In this document: positions 17,427-28,300 of the stretch, piece by piece
Position numbering within the stretch: the first letter of the stretch is position 1
How the letters are laid out: each line of letters starts with the position of its first letter
Assembly: GCA_018302815.1 (NCBI GenBank)
Contig: JAGVZE010000019.1
Coordinates: 1 to 64,000, forward strand
Length of the DNA stretch: 64,000 nucleotides
Reading direction: 5' to 3'
DNA from: Candidatus Woesearchaeota archaeon
GTDB taxonomy: Archaea; Nanobdellota; Nanobdellia; Woesearchaeales; ARS49
Translations under genes and position numbers: made by a program
Notes under the pieces: generated by a model
The model's database searches: none
What the model saw: only the letters and a program-made list of their open reading frames with translations
Told to the model about the DNA's origin: nothing

Positions 17427-18199
17427 AACGCACCTCTTAAAAATTCAGTCACACGAACCTTCTGAAACGCTGCGAACGCGAGAAGCACATAAGATGCGCC
17501 ATACAACAAATCAACATAGTTTCCCGTCGAGTAAGAATCAGCCGCCACAAGCGCCAAAAACCCAAAATCAAAAACGACCCGAACAAGCACTGCAGAACCG
17601 AACAAAAACCAAACCTTAACTAAAGGATTTTTCACGCTCCTCAAACTCCCAATCAAAAGCGACACACCTGAAAGTAAAATAATATCGTAAACTATATACG
17701 ACGTATTCACAATATCTTCAAAACCATGCCCTAAACCCTGCGCGAATTTAAATGCATAGAAAATGAATGAAACAAGCGCGATAAACGAAACTCCAATCGC
17801 GCCTGCAACGGCCACACGCGATTTGAAGAACATCGACATCATACAACAAGCCAGCGCGCCAGCCCAAACAACGTACGCTACCGTCCAAAACACATCAGGC
17901 CAAGAACCGACAGGAACTTCAACACCCTTCACCAATTCAAAATATGCCCAAATAAAATCACCGACGGCAAAAGACGAAAACGCAACAGCCGTCAACAACC
18001 ACCCGAGCCTCTCTTGAGCTCTTGGAACATTCAAAAATGCGATAAAAGCGATAAGCGCAGCATTAAATGCCAGCAAAACAAATGCAACGTCGCCAGTAAT
18101 CAACAAAACACTCTCGTTTTCCTGAAAACCAACAGTCACCAAAGAATACACCGCAAAAATAAGCACCTGAAGAGCAATAAGAACCGAGGCGGGCTTCAT
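17411..18199 (-). CDS. Multi-TM sensor-like membrane protein with PDxxW..Y half-repeats
   Basis: About 262 aa, eight predicted TM helices and no soluble domain. VGSWPDVFWTVAYVVWAGAL and GNYVDLLYGASYVLLAF are half-repeats equivalent to SLSDLFWIIGYLF and SDTGYLIGYAC of 12772-13467, making the two proteins a family. The ATG at 18220 lies inside the A/T box (aattaataaatg), so the ATG at 18199, about 25 bases on, is the better start. Coupled to the RecA-fold gene behind it. Confidence 0.68.
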   Translation of the reverse strand: MKPASVLIALQVLIFAVYSLVTVGFQENESVLLITGDVAFVLLAFNAALIAFIAFLNVPRAQERLGWLLTAVAFSSFAVGDFIWAYFELVKGVEVPVGSWPDVFWTVAYVVWAGALACCMMSMFFKSRVAVAGAIGVSFIALVSFIFYAFKFAQGLGHGFEDIVNTSYIVYDIILLSGVSLLIGSLRSVKNPLVKVWFLFGSAVLVRVVFDFGFLALVAADSYSTGNYVDLLYGASYVLLAFAAFQKVRVTEFLRGALWRSR

Positions 18200-18305
18200 A
18201 ACTGCAGAAAATCGCCACACATTTATTAATTTAGTTATTCTGGATACTAGTATAGTAAAAGGTAACTTTTATATATTGAGGGATAATAGCAATACCCGAT
18301 ACGAC

Positions 18306-19388
18306 ATGAATCGACTCGCAATAACATTGCTCATCCTCCTTTCTGCATGCTCAAGCCAAATGCTCGCCCCCGCAGCAGTCTATGACTTAGTGGAATGCGC
18401 AGACGGCACGATAGCCCCAGCGCACCTATGCCCGCAAAGAACCATACGTCTTCCCGCACAAATACAACAAGTGCACGAAGTAGCATATATCACGGCACCA
18501 GCCGCAACAGTACATATTGAAGAGGTAAATGTCAAAGAAACTAAAGAGACGCCTATGCCAACCGAAACAATAATGCAGCGCCTCCTTGACAAGGCGCCAT
18601 CAGCATACTGGTTCAACGACGGACAATACACAATATACGCATCAAACGAAATGAGAAGCACAGGAGAATGGAAAGAACACCCATTCACCCTCCCCGGACT
18701 CTTATACTGGAACGTCAGCAGCAATCAAACTTTCCTATACTTATCAGACATACCTGACCGCTGGTGGCAAAGACACAAATACCACATAGATGCACCACGA
18801 AACAGCTACGAAGTCGAAAGCGACCCAATGAACTATCAGGCAGGACTATTCCAATTAAACCTCGATAGAAACAAACTCCTTGACTTTGCACGAATCCCAA
18901 CACAACTACACCGATACTTCACAGGACTTGCAGACTGGGCAACCCCCGGACTCTATTTCGCATTCTACGTTGAAAGCCCAATTGAATGGATGCAAAGATA
19001 CTCAAACGAACAACCGCTCGCAATAGACATCACTGAACGAGACCTGCCAACACCCGGAGGCGCGATAAAATCAAGCCTATCCATCCACTACACAAGCGTC
19101 GAACGACCGCACATGGAATTCGTCCCCCACCAGAACAGCTACATCCTTTCCAAAGAAGTCCCTTCGCAAGTCATCTTCCGATTCGACAACAAAAACATAC
19201 CCGCAGTGATCGATGAAGTCACTGAAGACGGAATGCTGCTTCGACGACACACATACCAACTAGAAGACACCCACACATACAACGGACAACAAAATTCACC
19301 AGTAAGCGCGCACATAGCGCAACTTCCGCAACACGTCATATTAACACTGAACGATTACGACATCTGGCTCGAAAGCCTCGAACGCTAA
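18306..19388 (+). CDS. Secreted lipoprotein-like protein of unknown function
   Basis: About 360 aa from ATG 18306. The N-terminus MNRLAITLLILLSACSS is a lipoprotein-type signal with a lipobox-like SAC, so the mature protein would be lipid-anchored outside. A Cys pair (ECADGTIAPAHLCPQ) follows, then a mixed alpha/beta body rich in Trp and Tyr (LPGLLYWNVSSNQTFLYLSD, PDRWWQRHKYH). I recognise no family. The TATA box ttttatatat at 18267-18276 is about 30 bases upstream; the TTG at 18276 overlaps it and is rejected as start. Confidence 0.6.
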   Translation: MNRLAITLLILLSACSSQMLAPAAVYDLVECADGTIAPAHLCPQRTIRLPAQIQQVHEVAYITAPAATVHIEEVNVKETKETPMPTETIMQRLLDKAPSAYWFNDGQYTIYASNEMRSTGEWKEHPFTLPGLLYWNVSSNQTFLYLSDIPDRWWQRHKYHIDAPRNSYEVESDPMNYQAGLFQLNLDRNKLLDFARIPTQLHRYFTGLADWATPGLYFAFYVESPIEWMQRYSNEQPLAIDITERDLPTPGGAIKSSLSIHYTSVERPHMEFVPHQNSYILSKEVPSQVIFRFDNKNIPAVIDEVTEDGMLLRRHTYQLEDTHTYNGQQNSPVSAHIAQLPQHVILTLNDYDIWLESLER

Positions 19389-19392
19389 TTTC

Positions 19393-19424
19393 TTTATAAA
19401 CCGCCCGTGCACAACATTTATAAA
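19393..19424 (+). promoter_or_regulatory. Tandem TATA boxes before the receiver/KaiC operon
   Basis: The octamer tttataaa occurs twice, at 19393-19400 and 19417-19424, 24 bases apart, ahead of ATG 19459. Either could place a start site in front of the gene. Two promoters, or a promoter plus a site that competes for TBP, are possible. Confidence 0.4.
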
Positions 19425-19458
19425 ACAACACGGCTTCTCACAAATAAAAGAGGAAAGC

Positions 19459-19809
19459 ATGAAAACCATTCTTGTTGTCGATGACGAGCCGGACATTCGA
19501 AAAACAGTCGCGGCACTCCTTCGCAATCAAGGATTTGTAGTAAAGACCGCCGTCAACGGAGATGACTGCATCAAAAAACTCCAAAATATGACACCAGACC
19601 TTATCATATTAGATATCATGATGCCAGGAACCCCAGTCAAAGACATAGTAAAAAAAGTCAAAAACATAAAAACAATCTTCCTCACAGTCGTACGCATGGC
19701 AGACGCTGAAAAAGAAGAACTGATGGGACAAGGAAACGTCGTCGACTTCATACAAAAACCATTCGAAATCAACGAACTAGTAAAACGAATAAAGATGCAC
19801 GCAACATGA
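19459..19809 (+). CDS. Stand-alone receiver-domain response regulator (3 of 3)
   Basis: 116 aa receiver only: ILVVDDEPDIRKTV, DLIILDIMMPGTPVKD with acceptor Asp at about residue 54, FLTVVRMADAEKEELM and FIQKPF. Ribosome site agaggaaagc. The stop overlaps the next start (ATGA at 19806-19809). First gene of an apparent three-gene operon: receiver, P-loop-less RecA-fold protein, KaiC-like ATPase. Confidence 0.93.
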   Translation: MKTILVVDDEPDIRKTVAALLRNQGFVVKTAVNGDDCIKKLQNMTPDLIILDIMMPGTPVKDIVKKVKNIKTIFLTVVRMADAEKEELMGQGNVVDFIQKPFEINELVKRIKMHAT

Positions 19810-20336
19810 GCTTAGCAAATCAGATAGCGGAAAACGGCACCATGATCATCATATCAGATGAATCCACATACAAAGCAACACTAAAAGACACACTCAAAAT
19901 AGCGACTCAAGACCTATGCTGCTACGTCACGTTCAACAAAACATGCAGCTCACTTGGCGACTTTTTCAAGAAAAACGGCGTTCCCCTTAAAAACGTCAAA
20001 TTCATCGACGCCATCACAAGGACCATCAAAGACGTCGAAAGCACCCAAGACTGCACATACATAAGCTCGCCAGAATCCCTCACCGAACTTGCCATAGTAC
20101 TCAAAAAACACCTAGAATTCCCATTCAAATACCTAATATTCGACAGCGTGACCGACCTAATCACTTATGCAGATGTCAACAACGTCAAGAAATTCATCAA
20201 ATCAATCTCATACCAATGCGGCGAAGCCAAATGCAAGCTAATACTAATCGCGGTAGAAAACTCAGACAATAAAGCAATGATAAGGACGCTTGGCACATTT
20301 GTCGATGCCACCATAACTTATCAAAAAAACCAATAA
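19806..20336 (+). CDS. RecA/KaiC-fold protein lacking a P-loop, coupled to a receiver (2 of 3)
   Basis: 176 aa, same length as the paralogue at 8614-9144. Shared landmarks: CCYVTFNKTCSSL, FIDAITRTI, YISSPESLTELAI, YLIFDSVTDLITY and KKFIKSI. The P-loop position reads IIISDESTYKAT. Translationally coupled to the receiver in front and 9 bases from the KaiC-like ATPase behind, which makes an interaction of all three products likely (inference). Catalytic activity is not expected from the visible residues. Confidence 0.7.
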   Translation: MSLANQIAENGTMIIISDESTYKATLKDTLKIATQDLCCYVTFNKTCSSLGDFFKKNGVPLKNVKFIDAITRTIKDVESTQDCTYISSPESLTELAIVLKKHLEFPFKYLIFDSVTDLITYADVNNVKKFIKSISYQCGEAKCKLILIAVENSDNKAMIRTLGTFVDATITYQKNQ

Positions 20337-20345
20337 AAAGCCACA

Positions 20346-21422
20346 ATGAAAGAACAAGAAAACAGCGATGCGGACTTATCTGAACAAACCAGCGCTGAAG
20401 ACATCAAACTAAAAATCCAACAAAACCCCGCAGAACCAAAACACGAGCGCAAACATAAAACAAAACCAACAGCACAACCACAAAAAACGGCCGAACATTC
20501 AAGCATCGAAGACATCAAAACAAAACTTCACAAAAACCCAGCAGAACACAAACGCGAACAAAAAACAAAACAGACTCATCCTGCCCAAGAAACAGCCGAA
20601 CCTTCAAGCTTTGAAGACATCAAAAAGAAACTGCAACAAAACATCGCAGAACCTAAACGCGAACAAAAAATACCCATCACCGGAGGCGATTACATAGGCA
20701 CAGGCGTTCCAGGAATAGATGAACTCTTCACGCTAGGAATCCCAAAAGGAAGCTCAGTTCTCGTCGTAGGAGGCCCCGGAAGCGGAAAAACAATCTTCTG
20801 CCTTCAAACACTATATCAAGCGGCAAAAGCAGGAGAAAAAGTATTCTACATAACCCTCGAAGAATCGCCTGACCGGCTCAAAAGCCACATGAAAGACTTC
20901 GGAATGCACGATATCGAAGAACTTGAACGAAAAGGAAAATTCCTCATAAAAAAATTCAGCCCCATCGACATAACACGACAAATCGACGCCATGCTCGAAC
21001 AAGCAAAGGGCGAGCTCTTAATAGACCTTAAACCGCTGCTCATACCAAATTCATTCGAACCGGACCGCGTCGCGGTCGACTCGCTCTCAGCCATCGCGGC
21101 AGCGCTATTCGGCAAAGAAGAAAGCTACCGCCTCTACATAGAACAACTATTCACCCTACTGCACGAAACAACAGCCACAAGCTTTCTAATATCAGAAACG
21201 CCCGATCCAACCCAAAAATTGAGCGTTTCAGGCGCTGAAGAATTCCTCGCAGACGGCGTACTCATCTTCTACAACGTACGCCACGGAAACGTACGCGAAA
21301 GCGCATTCGAAGTGCTCAAAATGAGAGGGTCCGGATTCAAGAAAAAAATAGTCGCCCTGCAAATCAACGCAGAGGACGGAATCATAGTCTATCCAGAACA
21401 AGAAGTGTTCACGTCCATTTAG
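20346..21422 (+). CDS. KaiC-like ATPase with three N-terminal EDIK repeats
   Basis: 358 aa. Residues about 15-110 are a charged, probably unfolded tail with three copies of a roughly 35-residue unit whose core is S-(A/I/F)-EDIK-x-K-(I/L)-xxN-x-AE-x-K: SAEDIKLKIQQNPAEPK, SIEDIKTKLHKNPAEHK, SFEDIKKKLQQNIAEPK. Residues about 115-358 are a single KaiC domain: GTGVPGIDELFTLGIPKGS, Walker A GGPGSGKT (about 142-149), YITLEESPDRL, a RVAVDSLSAIA Walker B strand and a VLKMRGSGFKKK tail. The short repeats look like docking motifs, perhaps for the P-loop-less partners (inference). Its stop overlaps the convergent gene by 4 bases. Confidence 0.88.
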   Translation: MKEQENSDADLSEQTSAEDIKLKIQQNPAEPKHERKHKTKPTAQPQKTAEHSSIEDIKTKLHKNPAEHKREQKTKQTHPAQETAEPSSFEDIKKKLQQNIAEPKREQKIPITGGDYIGTGVPGIDELFTLGIPKGSSVLVVGGPGSGKTIFCLQTLYQAAKAGEKVFYITLEESPDRLKSHMKDFGMHDIEELERKGKFLIKKFSPIDITRQIDAMLEQAKGELLIDLKPLLIPNSFEPDRVAVDSLSAIAAALFGKEESYRLYIEQLFTLLHETTATSFLISETPDPTQKLSVSGAEEFLADGVLIFYNVRHGNVRESAFEVLKMRGSGFKKKIVALQINAEDGIIVYPEQEVFTSI

Positions 21423-22351
21423 CGCCGGAACCTGCCTATCACAGATGACTTCTTATATTTTGACAACATCTGCTCCCAACCGCCAACAGAACCCTTCAAT
21501 GAACGAATCTTCTGCCGTTGAGATTCCATCTGATTATGATAATTAACCCTGCCGATAGAGCCGCCATAATACTCCTTTTGAGCATTAACCAACATGCGCT
21601 GAGCGACTTTAAGCTGCTCATGAATGAAACGCAACTTGTTTTTAGCGAACAAAACACGCCCTTCAAGATACGCCCACACTACGAGCAAAAACAAAACCGC
21701 GAGCGACATCAAAACACCCTTAAAATGGTCCTGAACATACGAAACGACATTCCTCCTCGCCAAACGAACAAGCGCGCGCTCACGAGCAGCCGCAAGCAAC
21801 GCCAAATCAAGCTCTTCACGCGCATCACCCACCAAAGATGGAACCTCCTCAAAACGTTCAACTTCAAACGCATTCTTGGCTTCTTCAAGCAAGAAATCAA
21901 CCCGTGAAAGATTCACAGTCTCATTCACCTGCTCGAGCTCATCTAAAAAGCCAACCAATGCATCATTAGCATCGAACGCGCTCTGCTTCTTATTAGCTAT
22001 CCACTGCGCCCGCTCAATCACAAACGAAAAATTCTGCCCAGGCCTCAAACCAGAACGGCTAGCTTCATCCAGCAAAGCAAAATATCGTTCAGCAAGAGGC
22101 CGGCCCTCATCCGTCTCATTAAGCGAAAGCGCGGTTTGAAAAAGCAAAACAGGATCCTTGCCCTTAAGCGCGCCATCCATCTGCAAAAGCGCATCCTCAA
22201 GCGACTCATACGGCAATCCCGCGCCCTTCAACTGCTCAACATCCAAACTCGCATTAAAGTACGCATCCTTTGCATCAGCATACACCGCGCCCTGAACGTT
22301 CATTGCCAATAACACCAGAAATGCCAGCCTAAAAAGAATTGAACGCCTCAC
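21419..22351 (-). CDS. Signal-peptide membrane protein with cytoplasmic helical tail
   Basis: 310 aa. A signal peptide (FRLAFLVLLAMNVQGAVYA) leads to an external helical domain of about 190 residues, one TM (about 212-232, GVLMSLAVLFLLVVWAYLEG) and a cytoplasmic coiled-coil-like tail. The tail motif AQKEYYGGSIGRVNYHNQME is the same pattern as two tail repeats of the giant protein upstream. GTG start inside GTGA overlapping that gene's stop: same operon, probably the same complex. Function unknown. Confidence 0.65.
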   Translation of the reverse strand: MRRSILFRLAFLVLLAMNVQGAVYADAKDAYFNASLDVEQLKGAGLPYESLEDALLQMDGALKGKDPVLLFQTALSLNETDEGRPLAERYFALLDEASRSGLRPGQNFSFVIERAQWIANKKQSAFDANDALVGFLDELEQVNETVNLSRVDFLLEEAKNAFEVERFEEVPSLVGDAREELDLALLAAARERALVRLARRNVVSYVQDHFKGVLMSLAVLFLLVVWAYLEGRVLFAKNKLRFIHEQLKVAQRMLVNAQKEYYGGSIGRVNYHNQMESQRQKIRSLKGSVGGWEQMLSKYKKSSVIGRFRR

Positions 22352-25300
22352 TTCTTCAACCTCTTCTTCGCCATAACAATATGTGCGTCTGCCTCGGTTA
22401 AAAGCTTTTCCAACTCCTCAACCGAAGCAAAATATCTTCCCCGAGACATCGTTCGCTCAACAAAGTACGCAGTCTGAACCTTCTTAATCATCTGAACAAT
22501 ACGCTCACGCTCTTTAGTCTCAAGCTCAAACGCGACCGTCTTGCTAGCAATTCTCGCACGCGCAGAACGCAGCCTTGACATCTCAGAAGATATCTTATTC
22601 AACCTGCGCTCCAACTGATTCATCGACTTGTAATACTCAGGAGAAACTATCTCTTTCTTCACAAAATATTTCTCCTGAACTTCACGCATCAAACGCTGAA
22701 CGGATATGAATTCTTTAGTGAAAACCTCAAGCATATGCGCTATATAGACTATCGCGAATCTCCTATACGCCGCGTAAACAGCAGGAGACGCCACTGCGAT
22801 AACCAATAGAATCGCCCACCAATAATCTTTGATGAAATACGCCAAATTGAACGCCTGCTCAACTTCTATAGACTGGACATTCAACGCTTCGCCCGAATAT
22901 TTAAGCGACCCATCAAAGTCCTCACGCTCAAATGCCTTGACTGCAAGCTTAAGAACGGCCTGCGTCTCAGAAACATCAAGACCTTTCGCCTTCGCCTGCG
23001 CTATCTGCTCTTTTACCGACTCAATCATCCTGCCCGCTTCAAGCTCATTCTCCAGCAGCAGCTTAAGCTTGCCCGCAAGGAATCCTACTTCTCCAAAGCC
23101 CTCTGAAACGAACGCCTCCTCAAGCAGTTTCTTCAACACATCAGCGCGCAATGTAGGATAGTTAAGCGCCACAACCTGCGCGTACAAACTCTCAACATCT
23201 GTAACAAGGCGCTCTGCCTCAATTGGGCTCATCTCATAAATGTTCAACGTAACAGTCTTGTATTCCAAAACAGTCTTTGTGAACTTCGCGGAATACAGTA
23301 TTCCTCCCCTGTACTCAACACCCGCGCCCTCGAGCAAAGACGTTATGATAAAAGTGACATTGAGCGATGACCTATTCGCATACGCAGGAGCTGAAAGCTC
23401 CACCCCGAACGCTTTGGTATCCCCATACTGGATATTGGACAAATACAAAGGCGACCAGTATACGTACTTATCAAGATAGCCAATCACTGAAAGATTCACT
23501 AAACGGATGAACGAACTATTATACACGTTCGTAACCTCCAGCGGGAAAATAATACGCTCCCCGCGCACCACATTGATAGTCTCATTGGTAAACAGCGCAG
23601 CTTTCTCAAAGTAAGTCTTTACGAAAGTTCCAGGACTTGGACCTGCACCAGCACCGCCTCCTCCACCACCAGCTCCAGCACCACCGCCTGCACCGCCTCC
23701 ACCACCGCCTCCTCCACCACCGCCGCCTCCTGCGGAGAGAACATTGACCTGTTCTGTCGTGCCGGCAGTCTGATTAATGGATGATAACGAGACATTCGAA
23801 GCGTTGAAACCATCCGCAATCGTGCTGACATTCTGCAAGCCAGTCGTCGCATTGGACAAGATAGTGACAGTAATAGTACTACCGTCGCTTTCATTCGGAC
23901 CCATCTCTCCAATATCCCTTGAAAGCGTTCCGCTCGTCAACACCCAATCAGCAGGCAAAGTTATATTTAGCGTCACGTTCGAAGCATTCCTCGACCCCGC
24001 ATTCGTCACCCTCGCAGTAATCGTCACCCCGACTTGTCCCTGCGTCACTGATGCAGGAATAGTCAGAAACTCCGCAAACAAGAACGCATCATCAACCGTG
24101 TTAATTATGAAACTCACATTACGCGCATCAGGCGTGGCATTTGGCGATGCAGAGATTGTCACGTTGTGGAAAAACACACCCACAGTGGACGGCACCGTCG
24201 CATTAACTTCTATAAGTCGCACAGCTCCAGGCACCAAAGTGAAATTCGTCTCGTTGAAAAAAGTATCATTAAATGACGAATTGAACACGAAAGTCAAATT
24301 GAAATCACCAGTATTTGTGACCGTTATAGTCCCCAGCGTTATGTTTTGACCCGCAGGACCGCTGAAAGCACCCAACGTCGTAGGACTCCTATCCCAAGTA
24401 CGCTCAAACTCAACAGTGAAATTTGTAAGATTCGAAGCGGCATTGTTCCCCAACGTATCATTTGCAGTCAAGAACGCACTGTAATTACCCGCGACAATAG
24501 GCGTGAACGAAGCATTGAACAAATCTGTTCCGTTCGGAGTCATACTGATATTCACCAAGGAAGTCCCATTCAACAATATGTGCAACACAACAGCGTCAAC
24601 ACTTGTGAAATTATCAGTCACGTTTGCCGTGAAATTCATCTGCACCCCAGGATCCTGCCCTGCGCTATCGTTTGGCGATAACAGCAAGCTGTTGAAATCA
24701 GGAGGAGTGAAATCTATAGTGAACGATCGATTCTCGCTAGTGTTCGTATTAGATGAGGAATCCAGACAGAAGACATTCCACTGTCTTAGCCCCTGCGAGA
24801 ATCCGACAACCGTGAAATTCGTAACCGTATCATTTTGAACAGTCGAATTCGTCGCGTTAAGAGTGCCATTTATGTTCAAAGAACAATTGAGCAGAAGCGA
24901 TGAGTCATCAGTCGCATTGAAGCTGAAATTGACTGATGTCGAAGTCGTATTCGAAGCGTTCGCAGGCGCAACAAGCAAAATAGACGGAGCCGCGCCCGAA
25001 ATCACAGTTGTCTGCTGAGTGGCGTTCACCGTCAACACCTGGCCGGACACGTTAGCGAAAGACACATTAACAGTATTGTTCAGTAGCGTCCAGTTCGCAA
25101 GAACGCTGCTCACATTCATAGTGATATTGATTAAAATAGACTGATTCGGACTGAAATTCCCAAGAGCGAACGTATTATTCCCGCTAGTAGGAGCAGGAGA
25201 TGCGCTATCGAAAATAACCCCTGCAGGATAATCCTCAACAAGAGTCACGTTGAACGCATCATCATCGCCAGTATTGTTCACCAAAACCTGATAGAACAAC

Positions 25301-28300
25301 TGCGCCCCCCTGAAAACAGGATCAGGCAAATCAATCTTCATAACAGAGACGTTAGGACTTCCCAAAACAGTCGTGTTCGTGCTATTCGTCACAAACAGCG
25401 TTGCGTTCGTCGAATTAATGAAGCTCACATTATACAAATTCACAAGAATCGTCCCATTGCTCACGTTCGCGCTCACGTTCACAGTGATATTTATCGTGGC
25501 AAACTGGTTCGCGGACAAGTTGCCCAAAAAGAAAGTATCATTACCCGAAGTCGGCGCAGGAGAGGAATTATGGAACACAACCTGCGACGGATAAGTCTCT
25601 ATCACTGTGACATTCACCGCAGTAGCGTTACCCGTATTGTTGATAAGTATAGAATAGTTGAGCTGATTGCCCCTTACCACCGGATCAGGCGTATCTATCT
25701 TCGAAGTCAGGATTGTCGGAGTGACAATAACCGCGGTGAAATTCGTGCGCTCGCTCGCATTCACATTACCAACCGAGTCATTCGCGACAATCGTTATGTT
25801 ATAAAGACCCGCAAGATCAGGAATCGTGAAAGAAGCGTTATACTTTTGAGTCAAGCCCACCTGGCTTAGCGCAAGCTGCTGGATAGTACCGTTCGGGAAA
25901 GTTATATTCGCAATCACAGTTCCCACTGCGACGTCATCAGTCACATTAGCCGCTACCTCTATAGTAGTTAGAGTGTTGAATAAGCTGTTCGCAACAGGAA
26001 TCAACGCTGTCACGTTCGGAGGCGTTAAATCAAATGACACTGTAAGCGGAGCATAATCCGCGCCGAACGCGGCATCATTGCCAAGCGTCACAATAGTCAC
26101 ATTAACCGCGTAACGAATATTCACAAAGCTTGTCGTTGAATTGACAAAATCGGCAAAACCCTGCTCTACAAACACAGACGCGTTCCCCTCATTAACCGAA
26201 CTCCCATTATAAGTCCCAACCCTCACGTACTGACCAGACGACCAGTTAAACAAGTCTATTCCGAGCGGGTCCTCTATCGTACCGCCAGGAGCCGCGCCTC
26301 CGCACGTGAACGGTCCTGCCACATCAGAATTGAAACAATGCTCAAGAACAAACGTGAAATTGTTCATCTTGGAAGCGTTCGCTCCCTGAACTGTCAAATT
26401 CGACAAGTTATAACTCAAGTTCAAATACGCCTCAAGATCAGCATTCGCGCCGCCACCATTGCTCCTTCTAACCGCGAAATACACTGCGTCATTGACCTGC
26501 GTTGCCGTGAAAGTATTCACAGTCGAACTAAAGCCCTCATCGAACGCCACATACTCGCCTGCATCAGGAGTGCCATTATCCGGACTCGAATCACCAAAAC
26601 CAGGATCCGTCGCGTTAAGCGTGAATGTGTAATTCTGTCCAGCAGTCAACGATTGCAAGAAATCATAGTTATCATTGCACGTAACGTTCGCGAAAGTGAA
26701 ATTGAGACACTTATACAAAGTATTACCTACTGCTGTTGCAGACACGTTTGCAACAGAGAGGCTTAAATCAGACAAATCTATCGCGAATACATTCGCGAAA
26801 CGCCCGGCATCTTCAGTACTGTTCGCAAATCTAATCACGTTGAAAGGACTTGAAGAGTTATGCGTGAACACAGTCATATTAATGATAGAACTGTTCGCGA
26901 ACGAAACGCCAATCGTCAAAATGCCAGACACATTTGAAATAACAGACTCTGTGAAGTTTACGACATTCACATCCTCATCGACAACATCAAGCACCCTGTT
27001 CTCAACAGTTATCCTGTTGAAGTTTGCCTGCGAACTATCGTTCACATTGCCTGACAAGTCCACCGCGCGAACAGTGATGTTATACGTTCCCTTCTGCGTC
27101 AAATTCGTGAAGATAACGCTATAGATGCTACCGCTGACTGACATTGGAACAACCTGCACTGTGCCATTTGGCAATGTGACCCTCGCTTCAACAAGCGAAA
27201 TCGAAATATCATCAGACACGTTGGCGGAAATATTCACTGAGCCATTGATAGTCACATTCGTTGCGTTCGCAGGGGAAAGAATAGTCACATTCGGCGCAAT
27301 AACATCAGTAGTGTTCACAACAGTCGTGGACTCATTCACGTTAACCGTGATTGTTTGCCCAGAAAAGTTCGCGAACGTCACATTAACCGTATTGTTAATC
27401 AACGTACCGTTCACTATCGCAGAACTCACGTTCACAGTGATATTCACCCTAAATGAAGCATTAGGCGAAAGATTCCCTACGCTGAACGTCGCGTTCGCGC
27501 TCACCGGCAAAGGCGAAGAACTCACGAAAGCAACACCGCTTGGATACTCCTCAAGCACGGTCACGTTGAACGCGTCATCATCGCCAGTATTGTTCACCTC
27601 TACCGCGTAGACCAAAAGCGAACCGTTCACCACCGGATCAGGATTATCAAGCTTGTCAACAGAAAGCTCAGGGAAACCCAAAACTGTCGTCAGTTCAAAA
27701 GCGGATGAAACCGCAATTTGGCCAGAACTATTCGCGAAAGTCACATTCACAAAATTATTCAAAATACTCCCATTGGACAAGGAATCATTCACGCGAACAG
27801 TTATGTTGATCCTAAACACCGCGCCCACAGAGAGATTTCCAACACTAAAAGTATTGTTGCCTGAAATTGGAGATGGAGCCGCACTGACGAAAGTGACATT
27901 CGCAGGATAATTATCTACGACTGAAACATTCACCGCGACATCATCACCAGTATTGTTCAAAATTATCGTGTAATTCAACAACGCCCCCTTTGTAACCGGA
28001 TCAGGCGAATCCTGCTTGATAGTCAAAATATCAGGCGATAAAGCAATCACGGTAAAGTTCGTACGAACAGTACTATTCACATTGCCAAGAGAATCGTTCG
28101 CGACAAACGTGACATTAAAGAGACCTGCAAGCAAAGGAGTTGTAAATGACGCGTTATACTTATCAGTCGCAACCACTTGCGTCAAATTCACCTGCTGAAC
28201 AGTGCCATTCGGGAAAGACACATTAGCAAACACAACACTCACATTACTCACATCTGTCACGTTCGCTGAAATCTCAATCGTCACAGAGTGGTTGAACGTG

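Noticed and set aside
23640-23745. Gly-rich repeat (cctcctccaccacc on the top strand) as a CRISPR or regulatory repeat
   Set aside because: It is codon repetition (ggn/gcn) in frame within the giant protein, forming its Gly/Ala stalk.
26675-27610. Plus-strand frames opposite the giant surface gene, up to 161 residues
   Set aside because: They are the antisense of Asn/Thr/Val-rich repeats, contain no recognisable domain and recur at equivalent places of each repeat.
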